From NCBI RefSeq assembly GCF_029541745.1, contig NZ_CP089746.1, forward strand, positions 5,031,559 through 5,095,558: a stretch of DNA of 64,000 bases, written 5' to 3'. Position numbers and translations under genes: made by a program. Positions 43,095 through 51,417 of the stretch are shown here, in pieces. How positions within the stretch are numbered: position 1 is the first letter of the stretch; every line of letters starts with the position of its first letter. The stretch comes from Streptomyces sp. LX-29. GTDB taxonomy: Bacteria; Actinomycetota; Actinomycetes; Streptomycetales; Streptomycetaceae. The notes under the pieces were generated by a model that saw nothing but the letters and a program-made list of their open reading frames with translations, was not told where the DNA came from and searched no databases.

Positions 43095-43124
43095 GCGGCG
43101 GGATGAACCCGGGCTTCCCGCCGC
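43095..43124 (-). terminator. Hairpin after the acyl-CoA dehydrogenase operon
   Basis: A 9-bp stem, GCGGCGGGA at 43095-43103 paired with 43116-43124, starts 6 bp past the operon's last stop codon. A near-copy of its left part (CCGTCGCGGCGGGATGAA) occurs at 43048-43064. No T-run. Confidence 0.65.
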
Positions 43125-43130
43125 CAGGCG

Positions 43131-44291
43131 TCAGCTGGTCAGCCCCAGTTCGCGGGCGATGAGCATGCGCTGGACCTCGCTGGTGCCCTCGCCGATCTCG
43201 AGGATCTTGGAGTCACGCCACATCCGGGCCACCGGGTACTCGTTCATGAAGCCGTAGCCGCCGTGGATCTGCGTGGCCTCACGTGCGTTGTCGACGGCGA
43301 CCGTGGAGGAGTGGAGCTTGGCGAGGGCCGCCTCCTTCTTGAAGGGCTCGCCGTTGACCAGACGGGAGGCGGCGTCGCGCCAGGCGAGACGGGCCGTGTG
43401 GGCGCGCATCTCCATGTCGGCGAGCTTGAACTGGATGGCCTGGTTGGCTCCGATGGGGCGGCCGAAGGCGTGGCGCTCCTTGGCGTAGGCCACCGACTCG
43501 TCGACGCAGCCCTGGGCGAGGCCGGTGGCGAGCGCGGCGATGGCCACCCGGCCCTCGTCGAGGATGCGCAGGAACTGGGCGTACCCGCGGCCCTCCTCGC
43601 CGAGCAGATTGGCGACCGGCACCCGGCAGTCGGCGAAGGAGAGCTCGCGGGTGTCCGAGGCGTTCCAACCGACCTTGGAGTAGGGGGCGGCCACGGTGAA
43701 GCCGGGGGTGCCCGAGGGGACGATGATGGTCGAGATCAGCGGCGAGCCGTCGTCCTTGCGGCCGGTGACCGCGGTGACGGTGACCAGGCCGGTGATGTCG
43801 GTGCCGGAGTTGGTGATGAAGCACTTGGTGCCGTTGATCACCCATTCGTCGCCGTCGCGCACCGCCGTGGTGCGGGTGCCGCCGGCGTCCGAGCCGCAGT
43901 CGGGCTCGGTCAGCCCGAAGGCGCCGAGGACCTCGCCGGAGCACATCCGGGGCAGCCACTCCCGCTTCTGCTCCTCGGTGCCGAAGCGGAAGATCGGCAT
44001 CGCGCCGAGCGAGACGGCGGCCTCCAGGGTGATGGCCACCGAGGAGTCGACCCGCGCCAGCTCCTCCAGGGCGATGCCCAGGGCGAGGTAGTCGCCGCCC
44101 ATGCCGCCGTACTCCTCGGGGAACGGCAGGCCGAACAGGCCCATGCGGCCCATCTCGCGGACGATCTCGTAGGGGAACTCATGCCGTTCGTAGAGATCGC
44201 CGATCTTGGGGGCGACGACGTCGCGCGCGAACTCCTCCACGGTGCGGCGGAGCTCCTCGTGTTCGGCGGAGAGCCGGTGGTCGAGCGACAT
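43131..44291 (-). CDS. acdH: Acyl-CoA dehydrogenase (branched-chain/isovaleryl type)
   Basis: 386 aa. FAD enzyme: EEYGGMGGDYLALGIALEELARVD, FGLTEPDCGSDAGGTRTTAV, CFITNSGTDITG and IHGGYGFMNEYPVARMWRDSKILEIGEGTSEVQRMLIARELGL are the standard blocks; a Glu in the C-terminal third is the likely base. In an operon with carboxylase subunits and an HMG-CoA-lyase-type gene, it best fits oxidation of isovaleryl-CoA or related short branched acyl-CoAs. The symbol follows the Streptomyces acdH gene remembered in this neighbourhood. It starts 3 bp after the lyase stop. Confidence 0.92.
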   Translation of the reverse strand: MSLDHRLSAEHEELRRTVEEFARDVVAPKIGDLYERHEFPYEIVREMGRMGLFGLPFPEEYGGMGGDYLALGIALEELARVDSSVAITLEAAVSLGAMPIFRFGTEEQKREWLPRMCSGEVLGAFGLTEPDCGSDAGGTRTTAVRDGDEWVINGTKCFITNSGTDITGLVTVTAVTGRKDDGSPLISTIIVPSGTPGFTVAAPYSKVGWNASDTRELSFADCRVPVANLLGEEGRGYAQFLRILDEGRVAIAALATGLAQGCVDESVAYAKERHAFGRPIGANQAIQFKLADMEMRAHTARLAWRDAASRLVNGEPFKKEAALAKLHSSTVAVDNAREATQIHGGYGFMNEYPVARMWRDSKILEIGEGTSEVQRMLIARELGLTS

Positions 44292-44294
44292 GGT

Positions 44295-45239
44295 TCAGTT
44301 CTCCTTCTGGGAGAGTGCGCGTACGGTGCGGGACGGGCTGGGTCGGCCCAGATGCCCGGCCATCCACACGCTTGTGGCGGTGAGTCGGCCGAGGTCGACC
44401 CCGGTCTCGATGCCGAGGCCGTGGAGCATCCACACCAGGTCCTCGGTGGCGAGGTTGCCGGTGGCGCTCTTGGCGTAGGGGCAGCCGCCGAGACCGCCGG
44501 CGGAGGCGTCGACGGTTGTCACGCCGTGCTCCAGCGCGGCGAGGGTGTTGGCGAGGGCCTGCCCGTAGGTGTCGTGGAAGTGCACGGCGAGCCGGTCGGT
44601 GGGCACGCCGACCTCGTTGAGGCGGGCGAGCAGCTCCCGGACGTGGCCGGGGGTGGCCACGCCGATGGTGTCGCCCAGGCTCAGCTCGTCGCACCCCAGC
44701 TCCATCAGGCGGGCCGCGACCGAGACCACCTGGGGGACGGGGACCGGCCCCTCCCAGGGGTCGCCGAAGCACATCGACAGATAGCCGCGCACATGCATCG
44801 TCGCCTCGCGGGCGCGGGCGACGACCGGCTGGAACATCGCCAGCGACTCGTCGACCGTGCGGTTGAGGTTCCGCCGGGCGAAGGTCTCGGTGGCGCTGCC
44901 GAAGACCGCGATCCGTCGGACACCCAGCTCCACCGCGCGGTCCAGGCCGCGCTGGTTGGGCACCAGCACCGGAAGCTCGGCGTCCACCCCGTCCAGCAGC
45001 GGGATCAGCCGCGCGGCGTCGGCCAGCTGGGGCACCCATTCGGGGTGCACGAAGCTGGTCGCCTCGACGGTGGTCAGCCCGGCGTCGGCGAGCCGCCGGA
45101 TGAACTCGGCCTTCACCTCGACCGGGACGATCGCCTTCTCGTTCTGCAGGCCGTCGCGCGGACCCACCTCGTGGATGCGCACCCGGGCGGGCAGCTCGGC
45201 GGCGGGCACGGCCATGGGCAGTCCTGGGGGCAGGGCCAT
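44295..45239 (-). CDS. Hydroxymethylglutaryl-CoA lyase
   Basis: 314 aa. A DRE-TIM metallolyase: RIHEVGPRDGLQNEKAIVP at the start, FVHPEWVPQLAD, LSLGDTIGVATPGHV, and the metal-binding HFHDTYGQALAN, with the lyase signature SAGGLGGCPYAKSATGN holding the catalytic Cys. It splits HMG-CoA to acetoacetate and acetyl-CoA, the last step of leucine breakdown. ATG 45239 overlaps the carboxylase stop (TGATG), with GAGGAG upstream. Confidence 0.94.
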   Translation of the reverse strand: MALPPGLPMAVPAAELPARVRIHEVGPRDGLQNEKAIVPVEVKAEFIRRLADAGLTTVEATSFVHPEWVPQLADAARLIPLLDGVDAELPVLVPNQRGLDRAVELGVRRIAVFGSATETFARRNLNRTVDESLAMFQPVVARAREATMHVRGYLSMCFGDPWEGPVPVPQVVSVAARLMELGCDELSLGDTIGVATPGHVRELLARLNEVGVPTDRLAVHFHDTYGQALANTLAALEHGVTTVDASAGGLGGCPYAKSATGNLATEDLVWMLHGLGIETGVDLGRLTATSVWMAGHLGRPSPSRTVRALSQKEN

Positions 45240-47410
45240 CACGCACGCTCCTCGCTCGCCGGGGCGGTGTCCTGGGTGTCGTGCGGGGTGACCACGGCCA
45301 GCACCTGGTCCATGGCGACCGTGCTGCCCGCCGTCACGTCGAGCTCGGTGACGACGCCGTCGTGCGGCGCGGAGATGACGTGCTCCATCTTCATCGCCTC
45401 CACGACCAGCAGGCCCTGACCGGCGGTGACCTCGTCGCCCACGGCGGCCTTCACCACCGTGACCGTGCCCGGCATCGGCGCGGTCAGCGCGCCCGCGTGG
45501 GCGGCCGCGGAGCCGCCGCGCAGCGCGGCCTCCACGGGGTCGTGGTCCTGGACGTGCCAGGCGTCGCCGTCCCGCCCCAGCCAGCGTCCCTCCGGGCCGG
45601 GCGCGGCGGTGAAGGTGTGGGTGAGCCCCGCCCACTCCATGGTGACGCGGTCCATGGCGGTGGTGCCGCCGACGAGGCGGGCGCGGACGGGTGGGACGAC
45701 CGCCTCCGGGGACGGGGTGGCTCCCTCGTGCGCCGGGCCCGGCCGGTCGACGAGGAGCTCCGCGTCCCGGACCGAGCCGCGCACCCGGACGGTCACCGGC
45801 TCATGACCGGGGACGCGCAGGTGGTGGAGGGTCCAGGCGGGGGTGCCGCCCAGCCGCCAGCCGGTGGCCGTGGAGAACGGGTCCACCCAGCCGGAGCCGC
45901 CGGCGCCCGGCGCGTCGACGCGGCCGCCGCCCGACCCCTCGCCGGGGGAGCCCACGGAGGCGCCGCGCTCCAGGGCCGCCTGGCGGAGCAGGGCCGCGGT
46001 CGCGTAGACCTCGTCGGGGATGGCGTGCGGCACCAGGGTGGCGGCGTCCCGGTCGACCAGGCCGGTGTCGAGGTCGCCGGAGACGACGGCCGGGTGGGCG
46101 AGCAGCCGGCGCAGAAACCCGGTGTTGGTGTCGAGTCCGAGCACGGTGGTGTGCCCGAGGGCGGCCCGCAGCCGGCGCAGCGCGGTGGCCCGGTCCGGGC
46201 CGTGGGCGATCACCTTGGCCAGCATCGGGTCGTACAACGTGCCGACCTCGGTGCCGGCGGTCAGGCCCGAGTCGACGCGCACGCCCTCGCCCTCGGGGTC
46301 GCGCAGCACGCGCACGGTGCCGGCGGAGGGCAGGAAGTCCACCCGGTCACCGGATGCCCTCGCGGTCTCGGCGCAGATCCGCGCCTCCACGGCGTGGCCG
46401 GTCAGGGTGATGTCTCCCTGGGCGAAGGGCAGCCGCTCGCCGGCGGCCACGCGCACCTGCCACTCCACCAGGTCCAGGCCGGTGATGAGCTCGGTGACCG
46501 GGTGCTCGACCTGGAGGCGGGTGTTCATCTCCATGAAGTAGTAGGCCGACGGGTCGTTGCCCGGCACGATGAACTCCACCGTGCCCGCGCCGGTGTAGCC
46601 GCAGGAGCGGGCCGCCTGGGCCGCGGCCTCGCCCATCGCCGCGCGGGTGGCCTCGTCCAGCAGGGGGCTGGGCGCCTCCTCGATGATCTTCTGGTGGCGG
46701 CGCTGGAGGGAGCACTCGCGCTCGCCGAGGTGCACCACGTTCCCGTGGCCGTCGGCGAGGACCTGGATCTCGATGTGGCGCGGGCGGTCGATCCAGCGCT
46801 CCACCAGCAGGGTGTCGTCGCCGAAGGAGCCGCGCGCCTCGCGCCGGGCGGCGGCGATCTCGTCCGCGAGCAGCGCCTCCTCGCGCACCAGCCGCATGCC
46901 CTTGCCGCCGCCGCCCGCCGAGGGCTTCAGCAGCACCGGCATGCCGATCTCGCGGGCGGCCTCCGCCAACTGGGCGTCGGTCAGCCCGCTGCCCGAGGAG
47001 CCGGGCACCACCGGGACCCCGGCGGCCCGCACGGTCTCCTTGGCCCGGATCTTGTCGCCCATCAGCTCGATCGCGCCGGCCGGCGGCCCGATGAAGGCGA
47101 GTCCGGCATCCGCGCAGGCCCGCGCGAAGGCCGCGTTCTCGGCGAGGAAGCCGTAGCCCGGGTGGACGGCCTGCGCCCCGGTGCGCCGCGCCGCCTCCAG
47201 CAGCCGCTCGACGGAGAGGTAGCTCTCCGCGGCGGGCGCGGGGCCGATGCGGACGGCGGTGTCCGCCTCCCGCACATGCCGGGCGTCCGCGTCGGCGTCG
47301 CTGAAGACGGCGACCGAGCGGATGCCCAGCTCCCGCAGGGTGCGGATCACGCGGACCGCGATCTCGCCCCGGTTGGCCACCAGGACGCTCTCCAGCGCCG
47401 CCGCCTTCAT
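45239..47410 (-). CDS. Acyl-CoA carboxylase alpha subunit (biotin carboxylase + BCCP)
   Basis: 723 aa from ATG 47410 with GGGAGGGG 7 bases upstream. The biotin carboxylase domain (~8-450) starts VLVANRGEIAVRVIRTLRELG, with ATP-grasp KPSAGGGGKGMRLV and EMNTRLQVEHPVTE. A middle BT-like domain follows. The C-terminal biotinyl domain has VVEAMKMEH with Lys674 as biotin site. With the beta subunit upstream and HMG-CoA lyase downstream it is most likely methylcrotonyl-CoA carboxylase, although acetyl/propionyl-CoA specificity cannot be excluded by eye. Confidence 0.94.
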   Translation of the reverse strand: MKAAALESVLVANRGEIAVRVIRTLRELGIRSVAVFSDADADARHVREADTAVRIGPAPAAESYLSVERLLEAARRTGAQAVHPGYGFLAENAAFARACADAGLAFIGPPAGAIELMGDKIRAKETVRAAGVPVVPGSSGSGLTDAQLAEAAREIGMPVLLKPSAGGGGKGMRLVREEALLADEIAAARREARGSFGDDTLLVERWIDRPRHIEIQVLADGHGNVVHLGERECSLQRRHQKIIEEAPSPLLDEATRAAMGEAAAQAARSCGYTGAGTVEFIVPGNDPSAYYFMEMNTRLQVEHPVTELITGLDLVEWQVRVAAGERLPFAQGDITLTGHAVEARICAETARASGDRVDFLPSAGTVRVLRDPEGEGVRVDSGLTAGTEVGTLYDPMLAKVIAHGPDRATALRRLRAALGHTTVLGLDTNTGFLRRLLAHPAVVSGDLDTGLVDRDAATLVPHAIPDEVYATAALLRQAALERGASVGSPGEGSGGGRVDAPGAGGSGWVDPFSTATGWRLGGTPAWTLHHLRVPGHEPVTVRVRGSVRDAELLVDRPGPAHEGATPSPEAVVPPVRARLVGGTTAMDRVTMEWAGLTHTFTAAPGPEGRWLGRDGDAWHVQDHDPVEAALRGGSAAAHAGALTAPMPGTVTVVKAAVGDEVTAGQGLLVVEAMKMEHVISAPHDGVVTELDVTAGSTVAMDQVLAVVTPHDTQDTAPASEERA

Positions 47411-47505
47411 GGAAGCCCCTCCCTGGAGGTCCGCGGAGTCCGTCCGCGCCGCCGCGTCGTCGCGCGCGGCCGAGCCTGTCTGCACCATCGTCCGCATCTC
47501 CCTCA

Positions 47506-49137
47506 TCACATCCGGAAGACGCCGAAGCCGGGCGCCGTGTCGTCCTGCCGCGGAAGCGGCGCGTTTCCGCAGGCGGTGAGGGCCAGGCCCAGCACCTGGC
47601 GCGTCTCCATCGGGTCGATGACCCCGTCGTCCCACAGCCGAGCCGTCGCGTAGTACGCGTTTCCCTGGGTCTCGTACTGCTCGCGGATCGGCGCCTTGAA
47701 GGTGTCCTCCTCCTCGGCGCTCCACTCCTCGCCGCGCGCCTCCAACTGGTCGCGCTTGACGGTGGCGAGCACGGAGGCGGCCTGTTCGCCGCCCATCACC
47801 GAGATCTTCGCGTTGGGCCACATCCACAGGAAGCGGGGGCTGTAGGCCCGGCCGCACATGGAGTAGTTGCCCGCGCCGTAGGAGCCGCCGATGACGACGG
47901 TCAGCTTGGGGACCCGGGTGCAGGCCACCGCGGTGACCATCTTGGCGCCGTGCTTGGCGATGCCGCCCGCCTCGTAGTCCCGGCCGACCATGAAGCCGGA
48001 GATGTTCTGGAGGAAGAGCAGCGGGATGCCGCGCTGGTCGCACAGCTCGATGAAGTGGGCGCCCTTCTGGGCGGACTCGGAGAACAGGATGCCGTTGTTG
48101 GCGACGATGCCGACCGGGTGGCCGTGGATGTGGGCGAAGCCGGTCACCAGCGTCGTGCCGAACTCGGCCTTGAACTCGGCGAAGCGGGAGCCGTCGACGA
48201 TCCGGGCGATGACCTCGCGGACGTCGTAGGGGGTGCGCGAGTCGGTGGGCACCGCCCCGTACAGCCCCGCGGGGTCGACCTTGGGCTCCTCCACCGTCCG
48301 CACCGTCCACGGCAGCGGGGAGCGCTCGCCGAGGGTGGAGACGATGGTGCGCACGATCCGCAGCGCGTGCGCGTCGTCCTCGGCGAGGTGGTCGGTGACG
48401 CCGGAGACCCTGGAGTGCACCTCGCCGCCGCCCAGCTCCTCGGCGGTGACCACCTCGCCGGTGGCGGCCTTCACCAGCGGCGGACCGCCGAGGAAGATCG
48501 TGCCCTGGTCCCGCACGATCACCGCCTCGTCGCTCATCGCCGGGACGTAGGCGCCGCCCGCGGTGCAGGAGCCGAGGACGGCGGCGATCTGCGGGATGCC
48601 GGCCCCCGACATCCGGGCCTGGTTGTAGAAGATCCGCCCGAAGTGCTCGCGGTCGGGGAACACCTCGTCCTGCATGGGGAGGAAGGCGCCGCCGGAGTCG
48701 ACGAGGTAGAGGCAGGGGAGCCGGTTCTCCAGGGCGATCTCCTGCGCCCGGAGGTGCTTCTTGACCGTCATCGGGTAGTACGTGCCGCCCTTGACCGTGG
48801 CGTCGTTGGCGACGATGACCGCCTCGCGGCCGGAGACCCGGCCGATGCCCGCGATGACGCCGGCGGCCGGGGCCGCGCCCCCGTACATCCCGTCCGCCGC
48901 CAGCGGGGCGAGCTCCAGGAAGGGCGAGCCCGGGTCCAGCAGCGCGTCCACCCGGTCGCGCGGCAGCAGCTTGCCGCGCGCGGTGTGCCGCGCCCGGGCC
49001 TTCTCGCCGCCGCCGAGTCCGGCCGCCGCGAGCTTCTCGCGCAGCCGGTCCACCAGCTCGCGGTGCGCGGCCTCGTTGGCCCGCCAGGCGTCGGACGCCG
49101 GGTCGGCGCCGCTCCTGAGCACCGGTGCCTGCTCCAT
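47506..49137 (-). CDS. Acyl-CoA carboxylase beta subunit (methylcrotonyl-CoA type)
   Basis: 543 aa carboxyltransferase. Blocks: ARGKLLPRDRVDALLDPGSPFLEL, LYLVDSGGAFLPMQDEVFPDREHFGRIFYNQ (typical of MCC beta), SCTAGGAYVPAMSDEAVIV, and the second lobe with FLQNISGFMVGRDYEAGGIAKHGAKMV and GGSYGAGNYSMCGRAY. It transfers CO2 from biotin to the acyl-CoA. First gene of the leftward operon; its promoter region is shared with the divergent TetR gene. No hydratase gene for the intermediate step is in the operon. Confidence 0.94.
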   Translation of the reverse strand: MEQAPVLRSGADPASDAWRANEAAHRELVDRLREKLAAAGLGGGEKARARHTARGKLLPRDRVDALLDPGSPFLELAPLAADGMYGGAAPAAGVIAGIGRVSGREAVIVANDATVKGGTYYPMTVKKHLRAQEIALENRLPCLYLVDSGGAFLPMQDEVFPDREHFGRIFYNQARMSGAGIPQIAAVLGSCTAGGAYVPAMSDEAVIVRDQGTIFLGGPPLVKAATGEVVTAEELGGGEVHSRVSGVTDHLAEDDAHALRIVRTIVSTLGERSPLPWTVRTVEEPKVDPAGLYGAVPTDSRTPYDVREVIARIVDGSRFAEFKAEFGTTLVTGFAHIHGHPVGIVANNGILFSESAQKGAHFIELCDQRGIPLLFLQNISGFMVGRDYEAGGIAKHGAKMVTAVACTRVPKLTVVIGGSYGAGNYSMCGRAYSPRFLWMWPNAKISVMGGEQAASVLATVKRDQLEARGEEWSAEEEDTFKAPIREQYETQGNAYYATARLWDDGVIDPMETRQVLGLALTACGNAPLPRQDDTAPGFGVFRM

Positions 49138-49214
49138 GGGTACGAGCCCCCTTGCTCGATCCTGCCGATCCGCCGCCCGGCGCCGCGCCTGGTGGGCGCC
49201 GACCCCGGTCCGGT

Positions 49215-49325
49215 CGATCCGTCGTTGAGCGCTCTGTCGTCGAGCGACCCGTCCCTGAGCGATCCGCCGGGGAACGGTCCGTCGATGAGCGATCTGGTAC
49301 TGAGCGATCTGTTAATGAGCGTTAA
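49215..49325. repeat. Direct repeats of a TGAGCGATCTG motif in the carboxylase/TetR promoter region
   Basis: Six or so imperfect copies of (T/C)GAGCGA(T/C)C occur at about 15-25-bp spacing. The closest are TGAGCGATCTGGTAC and TGAGCGATCTGTTAA, ending in TGAGCGTTAACC. They lie between the mccB start and the palindromic operator. Confidence 0.7.
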
Positions 49326-49345
49326 CCTGTTGCCATCAGGTTAAC
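49321..49345. promoter_or_regulatory. TetR-type operator (perfect inverted repeat)
   Basis: GTTAACCTG-7 bp-CAGGTTAAC, perfect 9-bp arms. Further GTTAA/CTAAC half-sites flank it on both sides (49311 and 49351). It sits 20 bp upstream of the -10 box TAGAAT (49365-49370) of the TetR gene, so binding would block both divergent promoters. Confidence 0.75.
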
Positions 49346-49377
49346 GACCACTAACGCCGCTGTCTAGAATCAATTTC

Positions 49378-50013
49378 ATGAGCACGCATGCCCCCGCCCC
49401 GACCCGACGCGAGCAGATCCTCAGGGAGGCGGCCCGGCTCTTCGCCGAGCGCGGTTTCCACGGCGTGGGTGTGGACGAGATAGGTGCGGCGGTGGGCATC
49501 AGCGGCCCCGGTCTCTACCGCCACTTCGCGGGCAAGGACGCGATGCTCGCCGAGCTGCTGGTCGGGATCAGCGGCCGGCTGCTGACCGGCGGCAAGCGGC
49601 GCGCCGCGGAGGCGACGGCCGCCGGCGACGGTCCGGCGGCCGTGCTGGACTCGCTGATCGAGGGGCACATCGACTTCGCGCTGGACGACCGCCCGCTGAT
49701 CACGCTGCACGACCGCGAGCTGGACCGGCTGCGGGACAGTGACCGCAAGCTGGTGCGCCAGCTCCAGCGGCAGTACGTCGAGCTGTGGGTCGAGGTCGTG
49801 CGCCAGGTCTATCCGGCGCTGGCCGAGGCCGAGGCGCGCGCCGCCGTGCACGCCGTCTTCGGGCTGCTCAACTCCACACCGCACCTGGGGCGCCCCGGCG
49901 CCCTCCCCGGTCGCGGCGCCACCGCGGACCTGCTGCACCGGCTGGCGCTGGGCGCCTTCGCGGCCGCGGCGGGCGTCGGGCCCGGGGCGGACGGATCTGG
50001 ACAGCGCTACTGA
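49378..50013 (+). CDS. TetR-family regulator of the carboxylase operon
   Basis: 211 aa. N-terminal HTH: REQILREAARLFAERGFHGVGVDEIGAAVGISGPGLYRHFAGKDAMLAELL. The ligand-binding helical domain follows. ATG 49378 is 7 bases after TAGAAT, indicating a leaderless transcript. Divergent from acyl-CoA carboxylase and preceded by a strong palindrome, it is probably an acyl-CoA-responsive repressor of the leftward operon and of itself. Confidence 0.92.
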   Translation: MSTHAPAPTRREQILREAARLFAERGFHGVGVDEIGAAVGISGPGLYRHFAGKDAMLAELLVGISGRLLTGGKRRAAEATAAGDGPAAVLDSLIEGHIDFALDDRPLITLHDRELDRLRDSDRKLVRQLQRQYVELWVEVVRQVYPALAEAEARAAVHAVFGLLNSTPHLGRPGALPGRGATADLLHRLALGAFAAAAGVGPGADGSGQRY

Positions 50014-50040
50014 CCGCCCGGTAACTTTCGGTGGCGTAAC

Positions 50041-50056
50041 TGAGCAAGCGCTTAGA
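50041..50056. promoter_or_regulatory. Palindromic element upstream of acyl-CoA dehydrogenase
   Basis: TGAGCAAGCGCTTAGA is centred on the 8-bp palindrome AAGCGCTT. It lies 54 bp before the ATG at 50111. Sequences of this form often serve as operators for TetR regulators of fatty acid genes; the cognate protein is not known here. It differs from the GTTAACCTG operator above. Confidence 0.45.
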
Positions 50057-50110
50057 GGCGTGCTGGGGCCGGCCCAGCCGGGGAGGCTGTTCCAGCCGAG
50101 GAGGCTGTTG

Positions 50111-51268
50111 ATGCGTCGGACGGTGTTCAACGAGGACCACGAGGCGTTCCGCGAGACCATACGTGAGTTCATCGCCGCCGAGGTCGTGCCCCGGTACGAC
50201 CAGTGGCGGGAGGCCGGCCAGGTGCCCCGCGACTTCTACAAGAAGCTGGGTGAGCTGGGCGTCTTCGGCATCGAGGTGCCCGAGGAGTACGGCGGCGCAG
50301 GCCAGACCAGCTTCAAGTTCCACGCGGTGATCGCCGAGGAGGTCGCGCGGGCCGGCGTGACCTTCGGCGGCAGCGGGGTGCACACCGCGCTCTGCCTGCC
50401 GTACCTGCTCGCCTACGCCACCGAGGAGCAGAAGCGGCGCTGGCTGCCGCCGTTCGTCTCCGGCGACATGATGACGGCGATCGCCATGACCGAGCCCGGC
50501 ACCGGCTCCGACCTGGCGGGCATGCGCACCACCGCCAAGCTCTCCGCGGACGGCCGCCACTACGTCCTCAACGGCGCCAAGACCTTCATCACCGGCGGCG
50601 TCCACGCCGACCGCGTCCTGGTCTGCGCCCGCACCGCCCCTCCCACCCCCGAGGACCGGCGCGGCGGCATCTCCATCCTGGTCGTCGACACCACCAGCGA
50701 GGGGTACGCCGTCGGCCGCAAGCTGGAGAAGCTGGGCCTGCACACCTCCGACACCGCCGAACTGTCCTTCACCGACGTGCGGGTGCCGGTCGAGGACCTG
50801 CTGGGCGAGGAGGGCCGGGCGTTCGAGTACCTCACCCACAACCTGCCGCAGGAGCGGCTCGGCATCGCCTTCGGCGCGTACGCCCAGGCCGCCGCGGCCG
50901 TGGAGTTCGCCAAGGAGTACGTGCGCGACCGCACCGTCTTCGGGCAGCCCGTGGCGTCCTTCCAGAACACCAAGTTCGTGCTGGCCGACTGCAAGGCCGA
51001 GGTGGACGCGATGCAGGCGGTCGTCGACCGGGCGCTGGACGCCCACGACGCCGGGGAGCTGACCGCCGCCGACGCCGCCTCGGCGAAGCTGTTCACCACC
51101 GAACGCGCCGCCGCCGTCATCGACAAGTGCCTCCAACTGCACGGCGGCTACGGCTACATGATGGAGTACCCCATCGCCCGGCTCTACGCGGACACCCGCG
51201 TCAGCCGCATCTACGGCGGAACCAGCGAGGTCATGCGCTCCATCATCGCCAAGTCCATGGGCCTGTGA
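50111..51268 (+). CDS. Acyl-CoA dehydrogenase (second paralogue)
   Basis: 385 aa, ATG 50111 with GAGGAGGC 6-7 bases upstream. Conserved blocks: VPEEYGGAGQTSFKFHAVIAEEVARAG, AIAMTEPGTGSDLAGMRTTA, KTFITGGVHADRVLVCART, and LQLHGGYGYMMEYPIARLYADTRVSRIYGGTSEVMRSIIAKSMGL. FAD and acyl-CoA binding as in long/medium-chain family members. It probably introduces the 2,3-double bond in fatty or branched acyl-CoAs. Followed by a thioesterase on the same strand. Confidence 0.93.
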   Translation: MRRTVFNEDHEAFRETIREFIAAEVVPRYDQWREAGQVPRDFYKKLGELGVFGIEVPEEYGGAGQTSFKFHAVIAEEVARAGVTFGGSGVHTALCLPYLLAYATEEQKRRWLPPFVSGDMMTAIAMTEPGTGSDLAGMRTTAKLSADGRHYVLNGAKTFITGGVHADRVLVCARTAPPTPEDRRGGISILVVDTTSEGYAVGRKLEKLGLHTSDTAELSFTDVRVPVEDLLGEEGRAFEYLTHNLPQERLGIAFGAYAQAAAAVEFAKEYVRDRTVFGQPVASFQNTKFVLADCKAEVDAMQAVVDRALDAHDAGELTAADAASAKLFTTERAAAVIDKCLQLHGGYGYMMEYPIARLYADTRVSRIYGGTSEVMRSIIAKSMGL

Positions 51269-51417
51269 CGGGCCCACCACGCCCGACGAACGACGCACCG
51301 GTCCCACCCACCACGCCTGACCTGCCCGCCCCGCCCGCCGGAGCCGACGCGCTCCACGGGCACGCCGCGGGCGCTCCCCAGGCACTCCGACGCACTCCGG
51401 ATGAACGAAGCGCCCAG

